A stretch of 33,573 nt of DNA from a virus. The translations under genes and the position numbers were made by a program. The notes under the pieces are model-generated. The model ran no database searches. It had not been told where the DNA came from and saw only the letters and a program-made list of their open reading frames with translations. Position 1 is the stretch's first letter; the number at the start of each line of letters is the position of its first letter. Location: the IMG/VR virus record IMGVR_UViG_3300044620_000786, positions 1 to 33,573 of that record. One strand, 5' to 3'. This document shows, in pieces, positions 7,621 to 13,816 of the stretch.

Positions 7621-7821
7621 ATGGAAGACAGCATCGAAAGCTACGTTGGCGAACAGCTGAAGGAGCGACGGCAAGAGCTTGCGCAAGCCGTCTACGAAGC
7701 GCAAGCGCGACTCGCGGACTTCGACGCAGCATGGGGCGAAGGCGACTTTGAATGGCTTGCCGACGAAGGGTTCCTGCGACGCTTCACGGTCAACGTCCTG
7801 CGCGCAGAGCGTGCGGCGTGA
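7621..7821 (+). CDS. Small acidic helical protein
   Basis: 66 residues, rich in Glu/Ala/Arg, predicted helical (MEDSIESYVGEQ...VLRAERAA). GGAG is 7 nt before the ATG in the context GGAGATAGACCATG, almost identical to that before the ORF at 7228 (GGAGCTAGACCATG). The stop overlaps the next GTG as GTGA. No family recognised. Confidence 0.6.
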   Translation: MEDSIESYVGEQLKERRQELAQAVYEAQARLADFDAAWGEGDFEWLADEGFLRRFTVNVLRAERAA

Positions 7822-7892
7822 CACCCGCCACCATCGTCAAGCTCGCTTGGATTTACCATCAGGCGGCGCAAGCCGCGAAGGGGAGACGATGA
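7818..7892 (+). CDS. Possible 24-residue leader-like ORF bridging two genes
   Basis: GTG at 7818 overlaps the previous stop (GTGA) and its TGA overlaps the next ATG (ATGA), leaving 24 residues (MTPATIVKLAWIYHQAAQAAKGRR). Exact 4-nt overlaps on both sides suggest it is translated, either as a micro-protein or as a coupling leader. Too short for family assignment. Confidence 0.4.
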   Translation: MTPATIVKLAWIYHQAAQAAKGRR

Positions 7893-8068
7893 ACCTTAGC
7901 ATCAGGACCGGTGACCGCGTCACCATGACATCAAGCGTTACCGGCAAGACACACACGGGCCTTGTACTGTGGACCAATGGCCACATGGCAAGCGTCAACT
8001 TTGACGACCACTCCAATGGAGAGCGAGGCTATCGCGCACCGGCATCATGGTTCACACGCATTGACTAG
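7889..8068 (+). CDS. Small hypothetical protein, possible SH3-like beta barrel
   Basis: 59 residues from the ATG at 7889, with GGGGAG just upstream. The sequence alternates short strands and turns: 'TGDRVTMTSSVTGKTHTGLVLW', 'MASVNFDD', 'RGYRAPASWFTRID'. That pattern resembles small SH3/KOW-type barrels. Last gene of the cassette; a strong terminator follows 25 bp after its stop. Function unknown. Confidence 0.65.
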   Translation: MNLSIRTGDRVTMTSSVTGKTHTGLVLWTNGHMASVNFDDHSNGERGYRAPASWFTRID

Positions 8069-8092
8069 GCTGCGACGCTAGCGCGAAACCAG

Positions 8093-8128
8093 GCGCTCCG
8101 GTCACAAGCCGGGGCGCTTTTCGCTTTT
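8093..8128 (+). terminator. Rho-independent terminator of the micro-gene cassette
   Basis: GCGCTCCGG pairs with CCGGGGCGC (one G-T wobble in 9 bp) across a 7-nt loop, followed by TTTTCGCTTTT. Placed directly after the last plus-strand ORF; it has no T-run in the opposite direction, so it protects the convergent terS transcript region from rightward read-through. Confidence 0.75.
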
Positions 8129-8208
8129 CAGCTACCGGCGTGCGAAATTTGCTTATCCTATCAACATAGCAACAACACCTTACACTCACACACAGAGAGT
8201 GAAGTAGC

Positions 8209-8230
8209 ACATGCCTTGCGTGTTTTTTTT
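8209..8230 (+). terminator. Possible second, weaker terminator
   Basis: ACATGC-CTT-GCGTGT forms a 6-bp stem with one wobble and a tight 3-nt loop, immediately followed by eight T residues. It could back up the stronger terminator 80 bp upstream. The tight loop lowers confidence. Confidence 0.4.
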
Positions 8231-8239
8231 GTCGTTTAA

Positions 8240-8265
8240 CTACATACATAGAGCTCTATATGTAG
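8240..8265. repeat. AT-rich inverted repeat
   Basis: Outer arms CTACATA (8240-8246) and TATGTAG (8259-8265) flank a 10-bp palindrome TAGAGCTCTA (8249-8258). It lies in the 8069-8438 intergenic region, which is unusually AT-rich from 8140 to 8290 and holds no convincing ORF. Could be an operator or cruciform; a possible plus-strand promoter (TTGACA at 8322, weak -10 near 8346) follows it. Confidence 0.45.
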
Positions 8266-8438
8266 AACATCAACAAAACATCCAGCCAAGAATGCGGGTC
8301 GGATGCCATGAAAATAGGGGCTTGACACGTTTTTGCGGCCGTGCGCAGTAGTTACCTACGCGCGTGCGCGTCATACAGGTGCTTAACAAGTACATGCGAG
8401 GGTGGCAGAGCGGCGGCTGAGCCGACGCGGTGGCCCGG

Positions 8439-8864
8439 TTACTCGCCACCGACGCGGCTTCTCGCACGCTCCAACAGCATAACGACCCGCTCAGTGCGCT
8501 GCTCAGCCGTCAGGCCGTCAGTCTTGACGGTGACGCGCTCCTCCAACATGCCCAAGTGCTTCGCAAGAAGCTCCAAGGCGCGCACTTTCGTACTTTGCGC
8601 AACGTCTTCCTGCCCTGCAACGGCCATGAGCTGGTCAATAACCCACTGCGCGTCAACACCAGCACGCTTAGCGACGACCTTGGTTTTTTCATCGATCTTT
8701 TGACGCACGACGGGATTCGCAAGAAGCTGCGCTCCAGCAGTACTAGCGCGCTTCTCGCTGTAACCCGCCGCCAACGCGGCCTTGGTGCCATTGCGGCTGA
8801 CAAGATACTCGTTAACAAACTGGTGCTGCCGAAGTGTCAGGCCGCTCTTGTCCTTCTGTGCCAT
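8439..8864 (-). CDS. terS: Terminase small subunit
   Basis: 141 residues from the ATG at 8864 (MAQKDKSG), chosen because GGAGG lies 10 nt upstream and the frame further upstream has no domain character. The N-terminus is a classic Terminase_2 helix-turn-helix: LTLRQHQFVNEYL, then NGTKAALAAGYS and ASTAGAQLLANPVVRQKI. TerS binds the pac or cos region and delivers it to TerL. The C-terminal part is helical and would form the oligomerisation core. Unusually it is separated from terL by an oppositely transcribed cassette. Its upstream region carries repeated AACGNGYACTTT elements. Confidence 0.9.
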   Translation of the reverse strand: MAQKDKSGLTLRQHQFVNEYLVSRNGTKAALAAGYSEKRASTAGAQLLANPVVRQKIDEKTKVVAKRAGVDAQWVIDQLMAVAGQEDVAQSTKVRALELLAKHLGMLEERVTVKTDGLTAEQRTERVVMLLERARSRVGGE

Positions 8865-8947
8865 TTTGACATTACCTCCGAGCGCCGTGACAAATTGGCA
8901 GACGTGCTGAAAATGAATCGCGTTCAGTAACCGGCGCAGTTTTTCAA

Positions 8948-9054
8948 AACGAGTACTTTTTTGAGTACTGCCGCAGGAAACGCGTACTTTCCCGCGATGC
9001 GCACTTTTCGGGAGCGGTGACGCGAAGCGCGGTTTCCCGCGCAACGCGCACTTT
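8948..9054. repeat. Four copies of an AACGNGYACTTT-like element upstream of terS
   Basis: Copies read AACGAGTACTTT (8948-8959), AACGCGTACTTT (8979-8990), ATGCGCACTTT (8997-9007) and AACGCGCACTTT (9043-9054), all in the same orientation. Two are also followed by CCGCG or TTCGGG on the same side. They occupy the only long gap (8865-9109) between terS and the early operon, so they may be regulator-binding sites for late transcription or terminase (pac/cos) recognition elements. Confidence 0.55.
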
Positions 9055-9109
9055 TTCACTCATCCGGTCCGAGGGTACGGGTTGCCTGCAACGGGGCCTT
9101 ATCCGGCAG

Positions 9110-9373
9110 TCAGGCTTCGACCAGGGTCATTACCTCGACGTTGGCGTAGGGGATAATGAACCGCCCACCGTCGTTGTGGACATCGAACATCACGCCGGCC
9201 GGGTGCGTCGAGATGCTGGTGCAGATGAGCATGTTCTGCGATGCGATGTTGACAGCCGTTGTGTCGGTGGTGAGCGTCGTGATGATGCGCGCACCGTTGA
9301 AGTGAACGCCGCCGGTACGGACGCGGACGTGCTTGAGCTGCTCGCGGTTGCTGGTCTTCGCTTCATTCGCCAT
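9110..9373 (-). CDS. Small hypothetical protein, beta-rich
   Basis: 87 residues from the ATG at 9373 (MANEAKTSN), with GAAGGTG upstream; the longer open frame above it is the reading-frame shadow of the previous gene. Composition alternates strands (VRVRTGGVHFNGARIITTL, AGVMFDVHNDGGRFIIPYANVEVM), suggesting a compact beta protein. Last gene of the leftward early operon. It overlaps the previous ORF by 11 bp. No function recognised. Confidence 0.65.
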   Translation of the reverse strand: MANEAKTSNREQLKHVRVRTGGVHFNGARIITTLTTDTTAVNIASQNMLICTSISTHPAGVMFDVHNDGGRFIIPYANVEVMTLVEA

Positions 9374-9545
9374 GGGTTGCTTCACCTTCTGCGGCCTTGA
9401 CGGCACGCGCTTCGTCCTCCAGCACTTCGATGCGCCGGATGTTGTTGTTGCGTTCCTGCTCAAGCTGCTTGATTCGGTACGTCTGCTCCCCAATGAGGGC
9501 GCAGAGCCGGGAGTACTCGCCGTTCACTTCGTCAATCGACCTCAT
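9363..9545 (-). CDS. Small coiled-coil protein
   Basis: 60 residues, MRSIDEVNGEYSRLC at the N-terminus followed by a heptad-like stretch (YRIKQLEQERNNNIRRIEVLEDEA) compatible with a coiled coil. GGAG is 9 nt before the ATG. It overlaps genes on both sides by 11-14 bp. Function unknown. Confidence 0.6.
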   Translation of the reverse strand: MRSIDEVNGEYSRLCALIGEQTYRIKQLEQERNNNIRRIEVLEDEARAVKAAEGEATHGE

Positions 9546-9810
9546 GCGGTTTCACTCCATCGATGATTTGCAGCAGGGCGCTCGCCAAACTCATCGCCAT
9601 GAAGCGCGCCTTGCCTTCGGTAGCGCATCCGTACCCGGTAGCCCAATGCTCCCGGTCGGAAGCATACAGCGACAACTCCCACGACCAGGTGCCGTCAGAC
9701 TCAAGCCGAACGTCCATTGTGGACTTCTTAAGGTCTGCGCCTAGGCTGAACTCGCACCACGAGCCGGCTTGCCCGTAAACTTCGACCGCTTCCCACGTCA
9801 TGCCGGTCAT
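9532..9810 (-). CDS. Hypothetical protein, 92 residues
   Basis: ATG at 9810 overlaps the upstream acetyltransferase stop (ATGA) and has AGGGTGG before it, which favours it over an in-frame ATG 39 bp upstream. The protein looks like a single alpha+beta domain with many aromatics: 'WEAVEVYG', 'WSWELSLYASDREHWATGYG', then a helix 'ARFMAMSLASALLQIIDG'. No family recognised. Confidence 0.65.
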   Translation of the reverse strand: MTGMTWEAVEVYGQAGSWCEFSLGADLKKSTMDVRLESDGTWSWELSLYASDREHWATGYGCATEGKARFMAMSLASALLQIIDGVKPHEVD

Positions 9811-10232
9811 GCGCCCACCCTGTTTAGCAAATACGGGTTGTAAACACACTTCTCAAGGCGCGGGTACAGGTCGCGCAACGGGTGCGTCCAATGCGTGTAG
9901 CTGAAGGGTTCCTCGAAGTGAGCGAGCAGCGCCTTAGCCAACCCGTGACGCCGGAATGCCGGCTTCACATACACATAGTGGACGACGCCCGGTTCGCTGA
10001 CGCTCCAGCCTAGGACCACGTCCGGTTCGTCAGGGAGGACCGCCAACTTCACGGTCGGCTGGCCCGAGAACACGCGGTCGATAACGAGGTGATGCTCGGC
10101 AAAGAACAGGTCGCGAGGGACATGCTTCGCTGCCAGCGACGAGGCCTCGTAGGAACGCAACCAGGTGGCGTAGATGAGGTTCTTGGCGCCGTCGTTGCCG
10201 TCGATGATGATGTACTGCTGCTCGTCGCTCAT
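9807..10232 (-). CDS. GNAT-family N-acetyltransferase
   Basis: 141 residues. The acetyl-CoA binding core is visible at about 88-105: VHYVYVKPAFRRHGLAKALL, matching the GNAT motif A pattern (V-x-P-x-x-R-x-x-G-x-A). The N-terminal half carries the substrate side (IYATWLRSY, HLVIDRVF). Such enzymes transfer acetyl from acetyl-CoA to an amine; the substrate here is unknown. Overlaps neighbours by 4 bp at both ends in the early operon. Could modify a host or phage protein, or act in DNA-base hypermodification, but nothing shows which. Confidence 0.75.
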   Translation of the reverse strand: MSDEQQYIIIDGNDGAKNLIYATWLRSYEASSLAAKHVPRDLFFAEHHLVIDRVFSGQPTVKLAVLPDEPDVVLGWSVSEPGVVHYVYVKPAFRRHGLAKALLAHFEEPFSYTHWTHPLRDLYPRLEKCVYNPYLLNRVGA

Positions 10233-10735
10233 CCGAAAAAGTCCTCGTCGCTACTGACCACGGGCCTCGGTCGCTCAGGCTCAGGGGGAAGTTCTACGAC
10301 CGTCACAATCCTGTCAAGGAAATCCGGTTCAACATCCGGCACTTCGACCGGTTTGGGCTTCAATGGGAAGTGTGCCGGGGCCTTGGCAACGACCTTGTAC
10401 CCGCCGGAATACTTGCCCTTGGTGTGCTTTTTATTCGGTACCTTGATGGCCTTGCCGCCTCGACACTCCCGGCAGATGTAGCCAAAACGACGGAAAGCGT
10501 TGGGGTTCTTGTTGCACAACGGGCACGGCTTCTTGGGGTACTTGGTCCCGCGCTTGGGGCCGGGTTTACCCTTCACCTTGATGGCCCGTGCGCCGATTTC
10601 TTGGCTCACCAGTTCGACCAGCTCCTTCGACCAGCGCCGGATGAGCCGGTGAATTTTGTCGGTCAGTTCCTTGGAGACCTCGGTCTGCTCCAAGGGTTCG
10701 ACGCACAGCTTCGACGGGTCGACAACGTCACTCAT
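10229..10735 (-). CDS. Zinc-ribbon protein with basic and acidic low-complexity arms
   Basis: 168 residues from the ATG at 10735 (MSDVVDPS), with AGGA 5 nt upstream. A helical N-terminus is followed by a Lys/Pro/Gly-rich linker (KGKPGPKRGTKYPKK), a C4 zinc ribbon (CPLC...CREC, about residues 72-91), another Lys-rich stretch and an acidic/Pro C-terminus ending EDFFG. Probably binds nucleic acid. The acidic Phe-containing tip resembles SSB-like interaction tails, which is speculation. Confidence 0.65.
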   Translation of the reverse strand: MSDVVDPSKLCVEPLEQTEVSKELTDKIHRLIRRWSKELVELVSQEIGARAIKVKGKPGPKRGTKYPKKPCPLCNKNPNAFRRFGYICRECRGGKAIKVPNKKHTKGKYSGGYKVVAKAPAHFPLKPKPVEVPDVEPDFLDRIVTVVELPPEPERPRPVVSSDEDFFG

Positions 10736-10943
10736 CGTCATCCTGCGCATCAAGTTCAAGAATCAGTTCGTCGGCCCAAACGACGGCGTGTTCAACGGCA
10801 GCGCGACGTGCGCGCCCCCACTCTCCAGGTCCATGCCCGTCCATGAAAGGTGTAAAGTTTGACGCAAACCCCGCAAGAATCTGCGCAGCAATGCGCTCCC
10901 GCCTTGCCTTTTTGTCGTCTACCGCCCACCGAATGCTGGTCAT
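10728..10943 (-). CDS. Small hypothetical protein
   Basis: 71 residues, mostly helical: 'DKKARRERIAAQILAGFASNFTP' then 'RARRAAVEHAVVWADELILEL' and an acidic tail DAQDDDE. Start overlaps the upstream stop by 4 bp (ATGA) and its end overlaps the next gene by 8 bp. No family recognised. Confidence 0.65.
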   Translation of the reverse strand: MTSIRWAVDDKKARRERIAAQILAGFASNFTPFMDGHGPGEWGRARRAAVEHAVVWADELILELDAQDDDE

Positions 10944-11161
10944 TTCCCGTCCCTTTCAAGCAGCGCCTGCCTCAAGTAGGCGCAAAGGTCTAGAGCCTCT
11001 TCATAGGCATCCCGCAGCGCATCCCGTCCGTTGTTCGGCTGAAGCGGCACGCCGTACCGCTCGCGTCCCAACTGGTCCCGTGCCTGCATATCAGCGACGA
11101 CCAATGGCCACACGGCCGGTTTGTCGTTGGCGACCGGTGCCGGCTGCTCCTTGTGACTCAT
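10940..11161 (-). CDS. MazG-like / phage dNTP-hydrolase-associated helical protein (tentative)
   Basis: 73 residues from the ATG at 11161, which overlaps the preceding stop (ATGA). The core 'RDQLGRERYGVPLQPNNGRDALRDAYEEALDLCAYLRQAL' matches a domain widespread in phages, with the E-x-x-x-D helix seen in all-alpha NTP pyrophosphohydrolases. If related to MazG it would hydrolyse nucleotides, but the usual second metal-binding helix pair is not complete, so only the family resemblance is claimed. Confidence 0.6.
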   Translation of the reverse strand: MSHKEQPAPVANDKPAVWPLVVADMQARDQLGRERYGVPLQPNNGRDALRDAYEEALDLCAYLRQALLERDGK

Positions 11162-11682
11162 GGCTTGTCCTCGGGCAGCGGCAGGGCGCGGATAATGTCC
11201 ATGTGGCATCCAGCCTCTTCCCGTGCGATGCCCAAATGGTCTGAAACTTCGGCGCCAATGATCTGCATAGTATTTATTCTTTCATTGTATCTATTACGCA
11301 GCCGCAACATCTCCTTCGCCGCCGCCTCGCGCATCGCTTCCGCGCCGCGTTGAAACGCCTCGCGATTCCTCTTCATCTGCTGCTTCACGGTTCGCATATC
11401 GACGGTGTGCTTTGCGATGCGGACCTCTTGCTTTAGCCGCTCGACCTCGGCCCGCGCTTCGTCCACTACACGCTCGGCGTCACGCTGATGAATCTTCTCG
11501 TTCTCATCGGCCACCCAAGGATAGGTCGCGACGGCAGGACGCAGCGGCTCCGCGAGCGCGGCGTCGATGCGGGCGAGGAAGGCGTCATCTTTTGGCGATA
11601 GTAGCTTGGTATGGCAGTCGCACTCGCGCATCCAGGTCAGCGCCTCCGCGAGCAGCGCCCGTAGCTTCTCGTTCTCGGTCAT
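11158..11682 (-). CDS. Coiled-coil hypothetical protein
   Basis: 174 residues. A short N-terminal domain with two Cys and one His (MRECDCH) is followed by a long charged helix (about 75-150, ERVVDEARAEVERLKQEVRI onward) of coiled-coil character. Overlaps the zinc-binding gene upstream by 4 bp. Resembles many phage early-region coiled-coil proteins of unknown role. Confidence 0.6.
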   Translation of the reverse strand: MTENEKLRALLAEALTWMRECDCHTKLLSPKDDAFLARIDAALAEPLRPAVATYPWVADENEKIHQRDAERVVDEARAEVERLKQEVRIAKHTVDMRTVKQQMKRNREAFQRGAEAMREAAAKEMLRLRNRYNERINTMQIIGAEVSDHLGIAREEAGCHMDIIRALPLPEDKP

Positions 11683-11975
11683 TCGTCGTACCTCTCAAAG
11701 CAGCTGGGGTCGATGTCGTCAAAACGCCGCCGCGCCATGCCGGTGCCGTTGCACGTCAGACACCGGATGCCGGCGTAGTCGCCGCCACCGTGACCACCGC
11801 AGTTGCCGCAGGAGCCGTCGTCCTCGACCTCAACCTCTTCCAGCCTGTTGGTGTCGTCGTCCCACATCGCCCAGTAACACTCTTGGCACAGCGTCCACTC
11901 GCAGTCGGCAGCGTCGAGGAATCGACCAACCGCAAACTGACCGCACCCGTCCTTCTCACACTTCCCGTATCGCAT
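11679..11975 (-). CDS. DnaJ-like zinc-binding protein
   Basis: 98 residues with two Cys clusters. The N-terminal one is C-x5-C then C-x2-C (KCEKDGC, LCQEC). The central one, CGNCGGHGGG and CLTCNGTGM (about 56-80), reproduces two CxxCxGxG repeats of the DnaJ zinc domain. AAGGAG is 6 nt before the ATG. It is the first gene after the promoter at 12041. Similar short DnaJ-zinc ORFs occur in phage early regions; function not known. Confidence 0.65.
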   Translation of the reverse strand: MRYGKCEKDGCGQFAVGRFLDAADCEWTLCQECYWAMWDDDTNRLEEVEVEDDGSCGNCGGHGGGDYAGIRCLTCNGTGMARRRFDDIDPSCFERYDE

Positions 11976-12012
11976 CGCTTGCTCCTTCCCGCCTCGCTGG
12001 CGGGTAAGCGCA

Positions 12013-12041
12013 CCTTAAGACAGGCCACAGGAACCTGTCAA
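12013..12041 (-). promoter_or_regulatory. Leftward promoter with overlapping inverted repeat
   Basis: Minus-strand TTGACA (12041-12036), 17-bp spacer, TTAAGG (12018-12013). The spacer and -35 contain GACAGG-N9-CCTGTC (12019-12039) and a nested ACAGG-AA-CCTGT (12027-12038), so three ACAGG half-sites at 7-bp steps. That is what a repressor operator would look like. A 6-bp hairpin (CCCGCC/GGCGGG) follows in the leader just before the ribosome binding site of the gene ending at 11975. Confidence 0.6.
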
Positions 12042-12269
12042 CTATTTTGTGAAGGGTGGCGTTAGAGGCCCGTCTTCCATCAGTTCAGCCCACTCGGCAT
12101 CGACCTTGCGCCAACGCTGCCAGCCGCTCATGGGTTGCAGGACGTACCACCCGTCCTCGCACGGTCGCACCTCGTAGACGTTCCGGTGCAAGTCCTTGGT
12201 GCGCTGCCTAGCGCGGGTCGCCACCACCGTCACGCCAGCGCCTTTGTCGTCGTCGGACCACCACGTCAC
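12042..12269 (-). CDS. Small hypothetical protein
   Basis: 75 residues from a GTG at 12269, supported by a strong TGGAGG 7 nt upstream. Sequence is MTWWSDDDKG then a beta-like stretch (VYEVRPCEDGWYVLQPM) and a Trp-rich C-terminus. Its 5' end overlaps the preceding ORF by 62 bp in another frame. No family recognised. Confidence 0.6.
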   Translation of the reverse strand: MTWWSDDDKGAGVTVVATRARQRTKDLHRNVYEVRPCEDGWYVLQPMSGWQRWRKVDAEWAELMEDGPLTPPFTK

Positions 12270-12465
12270 GGTTTGCCTCCAGCATGATGTACTTCAGGCT
12301 GCTAGGGTGATTACGGCACACTCCAGACTTCGACCATGCCGACACCCTGCCCCGGCACCCTTCGACGCTCATAACGCAAGCACGGGCCGCTCCTGCGTGT
12401 CTTTGACAGTACCCGCTGACGTTCATCTCGCAGAGGGGCGCTCCGCACTCAAGGCAACCGCTCAA
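12208..12465 (-). CDS. Cys/His-rich small protein
   Basis: 85 residues from a TTG at 12465, supported by TAGAGG 6 nt upstream and overlap with the RusA stop. Cys and His are spaced like a small zinc domain (CLEC, C, YCQRH, C, C, VCRNH), and the C-terminus is strongly basic (VVVRRRQRRWR). The 62-bp overlap with the next gene is long for this genome. Probably a zinc-binding nucleic-acid protein; unproven. Confidence 0.55.
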   Translation of the reverse strand: MSGCLECGAPLCEMNVSGYCQRHAGAARACVMSVEGCRGRVSAWSKSGVCRNHPSSLKYIMLEANRDVVVRRRQRRWRDGGGDPR

Positions 12466-12808
12466 TGGTGGCCTCTACCAGGTACGCACCACGCGCACCG
12501 CGCCGCTGGTCGTAGCGCCACTTGATGAGCGGCGTCCGGTCGTCGTCCAGCCCCAGCCACTCGGTGAACTGGTCCCGCACGGCCTTCATCGACGCCGGCA
12601 ACGAGTCGTCGTCCAAGCCGTTCGACGGGGCGACGCGCACCAGAGTGATGGAGACCGGGAAGCCGCCGGTCCACGGGTCGAGGCCAGCGACTGCTTCGAT
12701 GACCGCTGCGCGCTGCTTCTTGCGCTGCGCAGCCTTAACCCTCCAATGCTGGTGGCTTCCGTTCAGCGGGTTCGTCGTCTTGGTGGCAACGTAGATTGTC
12801 ATCTTCAT
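12449..12808 (-). CDS. rusA: RusA-like Holliday junction resolvase
   Basis: 119 residues, the usual RusA length. NPLNGSHQHWR at the N-terminus and the paired acidic motifs LDDDSLPASMKAVRDQF (about 66-82) and LDDDRTPLIKW (about 87-97) are RusA signatures; the clustered Asp residues bind the catalytic metal. The enzyme cleaves four-way junctions symmetrically, and phages use it to resolve recombination intermediates before packaging. GAGG is 8 nt before the ATG, which overlaps the upstream micro-gene's stop (ATGA). Confidence 0.85.
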   Translation of the reverse strand: MKMTIYVATKTTNPLNGSHQHWRVKAAQRKKQRAAVIEAVAGLDPWTGGFPVSITLVRVAPSNGLDDDSLPASMKAVRDQFTEWLGLDDDRTPLIKWRYDQRRGARGAYLVEATIERLP

Positions 12809-12930
12809 CGTACCGGCCTCAGTTCAACGAGCCGCTGCGCCCACTCGGCCTGCTGCTCGGGCGTTCCCTCGCCTCGGGCAAGCCGCCACTCCAGTTCCCA
12901 CACCGCCCGTCGCTTCTGCTCTTCGCTCAT
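12805..12930 (-). CDS. Micro-protein between dnaC-like and rusA genes
   Basis: 41 residues (MSEEQKRRAVWE...ELRPVR), Glu/Arg/Trp-rich and probably one or two helices. Both ends have exact 4-bp ATGA overlaps, with the helicase-loader stop upstream and the RusA start downstream, which strongly supports translation. Function unknown. Confidence 0.6.
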   Translation of the reverse strand: MSEEQKRRAVWELEWRLARGEGTPEQQAEWAQRLVELRPVR

Positions 12931-13805
12931 CGCCCACCTCGGAAGTCGCGCACCTGTCCCATGCGCTGCTCGTAGTCTCGCTTCAGCTTGCGGAGGTCAA
13001 CCTTTTTTGCGTCGATGATGCCGACCAGCGGTCGGAGCTGGAGCCGTGACCGCAGTCGCTCGCCGTACCGCTTCACCAGTTCGACGCCGCTCAGGTTGGT
13101 CGTGACAACAGTGCGCTGCGCCCGGTCGAGGCGGTCGGTCCACAGGCTACCAAGGGTGTCACGCCCCCAACCGCTCTCGCTGTCGCGCTCGGTCCCGATG
13201 TCGTCAATGACCAGCAACTGCGCCGACCGGGCCGCATGGGAAACCTCCTTCCACTTCTCCATGTCGTCCACAGTCCGGGCCGGTAGCCACACAGCGTTAG
13301 CGCCCTCGCCGGCAACGATCCAAGCTGCTGCCGTGGTCTTCCCGGCACCGACGCCGCCAATGATGAGCAGGCACTTGCACTCGGGGTATTCCAGCCATGC
13401 CTGCGCGCCGGTCATGGCCTCATGGCTACCCTCGCGCAGTTCTTGCTGCGGACCAAACCACCCCGGCTGCGGGTACGGCGCGCTGCGAAGCGGTGCCATC
13501 CACTCGACCAGGGCTTTGTCTTCGATGCCAGCGTGCCGCATACGCTCGGCGCGGACCTTCGTCCGGTTGCGCTCAGCCTCAGCCACCTTCTCGGACAGCG
13601 CCCACTTGCACATGGGACCGTCACCGAAGCCGTGTTCCTCGGTGTCCGGGTCGCTGCGTGACGTACACTTGGCGCCGACCTCGCTGGAGATGCCCGTGCA
13701 TCCCGGACAGTCCTCGCGCCGGATGCGCTTCATGCGCTCCACGGCTCTTCCTGCGTTCGCCCGAAAGTAGTTCACCGTCGCTTCGTCTACCTGTCGCAGT
13801 CGCAT
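12927..13805 (-). CDS. dnaC: DnaC-like AAA+ helicase loader
   Basis: 292 residues from the ATG at 13805, with AGGAG 8 nt upstream; a longer open frame above it is only the shadow of the previous gene. The AAA+ domain shows Walker A GGVGAGKTT (150-158), Walker B LLVIDDIG (197-204), sensor 1 TTN (235-237) and a following Arg-rich helix (RYGERLRSRL) with candidate Arg finger. An N-terminal C-x2-C...C...C cluster (33, 36, 47, 66) may bind zinc. It should load the host replicative helicase DnaB onto phage origin DNA, acting with the initiator-like protein encoded just upstream. Confidence 0.85.
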   Translation of the reverse strand: MRLRQVDEATVNYFRANAGRAVERMKRIRREDCPGCTGISSEVGAKCTSRSDPDTEEHGFGDGPMCKWALSEKVAEAERNRTKVRAERMRHAGIEDKALVEWMAPLRSAPYPQPGWFGPQQELREGSHEAMTGAQAWLEYPECKCLLIIGGVGAGKTTAAAWIVAGEGANAVWLPARTVDDMEKWKEVSHAARSAQLLVIDDIGTERDSESGWGRDTLGSLWTDRLDRAQRTVVTTNLSGVELVKRYGERLRSRLQLRPLVGIIDAKKVDLRKLKRDYEQRMGQVRDFRGGR

Positions 13806-13816
13806 CACTGTTGCTC

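Noticed and set aside
8322-8351. TTGACA followed by a weak -10 (GCAGTA/CAGTAG) on the plus strand
   Set aside because: It would read into the end of terS with no plus-strand gene; the -10 is poor. Mentioned only in passing.
8396-8465. tRNA-like sequence with a 7-bp acceptor-like pairing and a GGGTGGCAGAGCGG start resembling a Ser/Leu tRNA
   Set aside because: No anticodon arm, no T-loop TTCRA and no proper 3' arm; the 3' half is the end of the terS coding sequence. Pairing includes two G-T wobbles and is likely chance.
8052-8467. Two minus-strand frames of 65 codons in the intergenic region before terS's end
   Set aside because: They run through the cassette terminator and AT-rich hairpins, lack ribosome sites and have unlikely composition.
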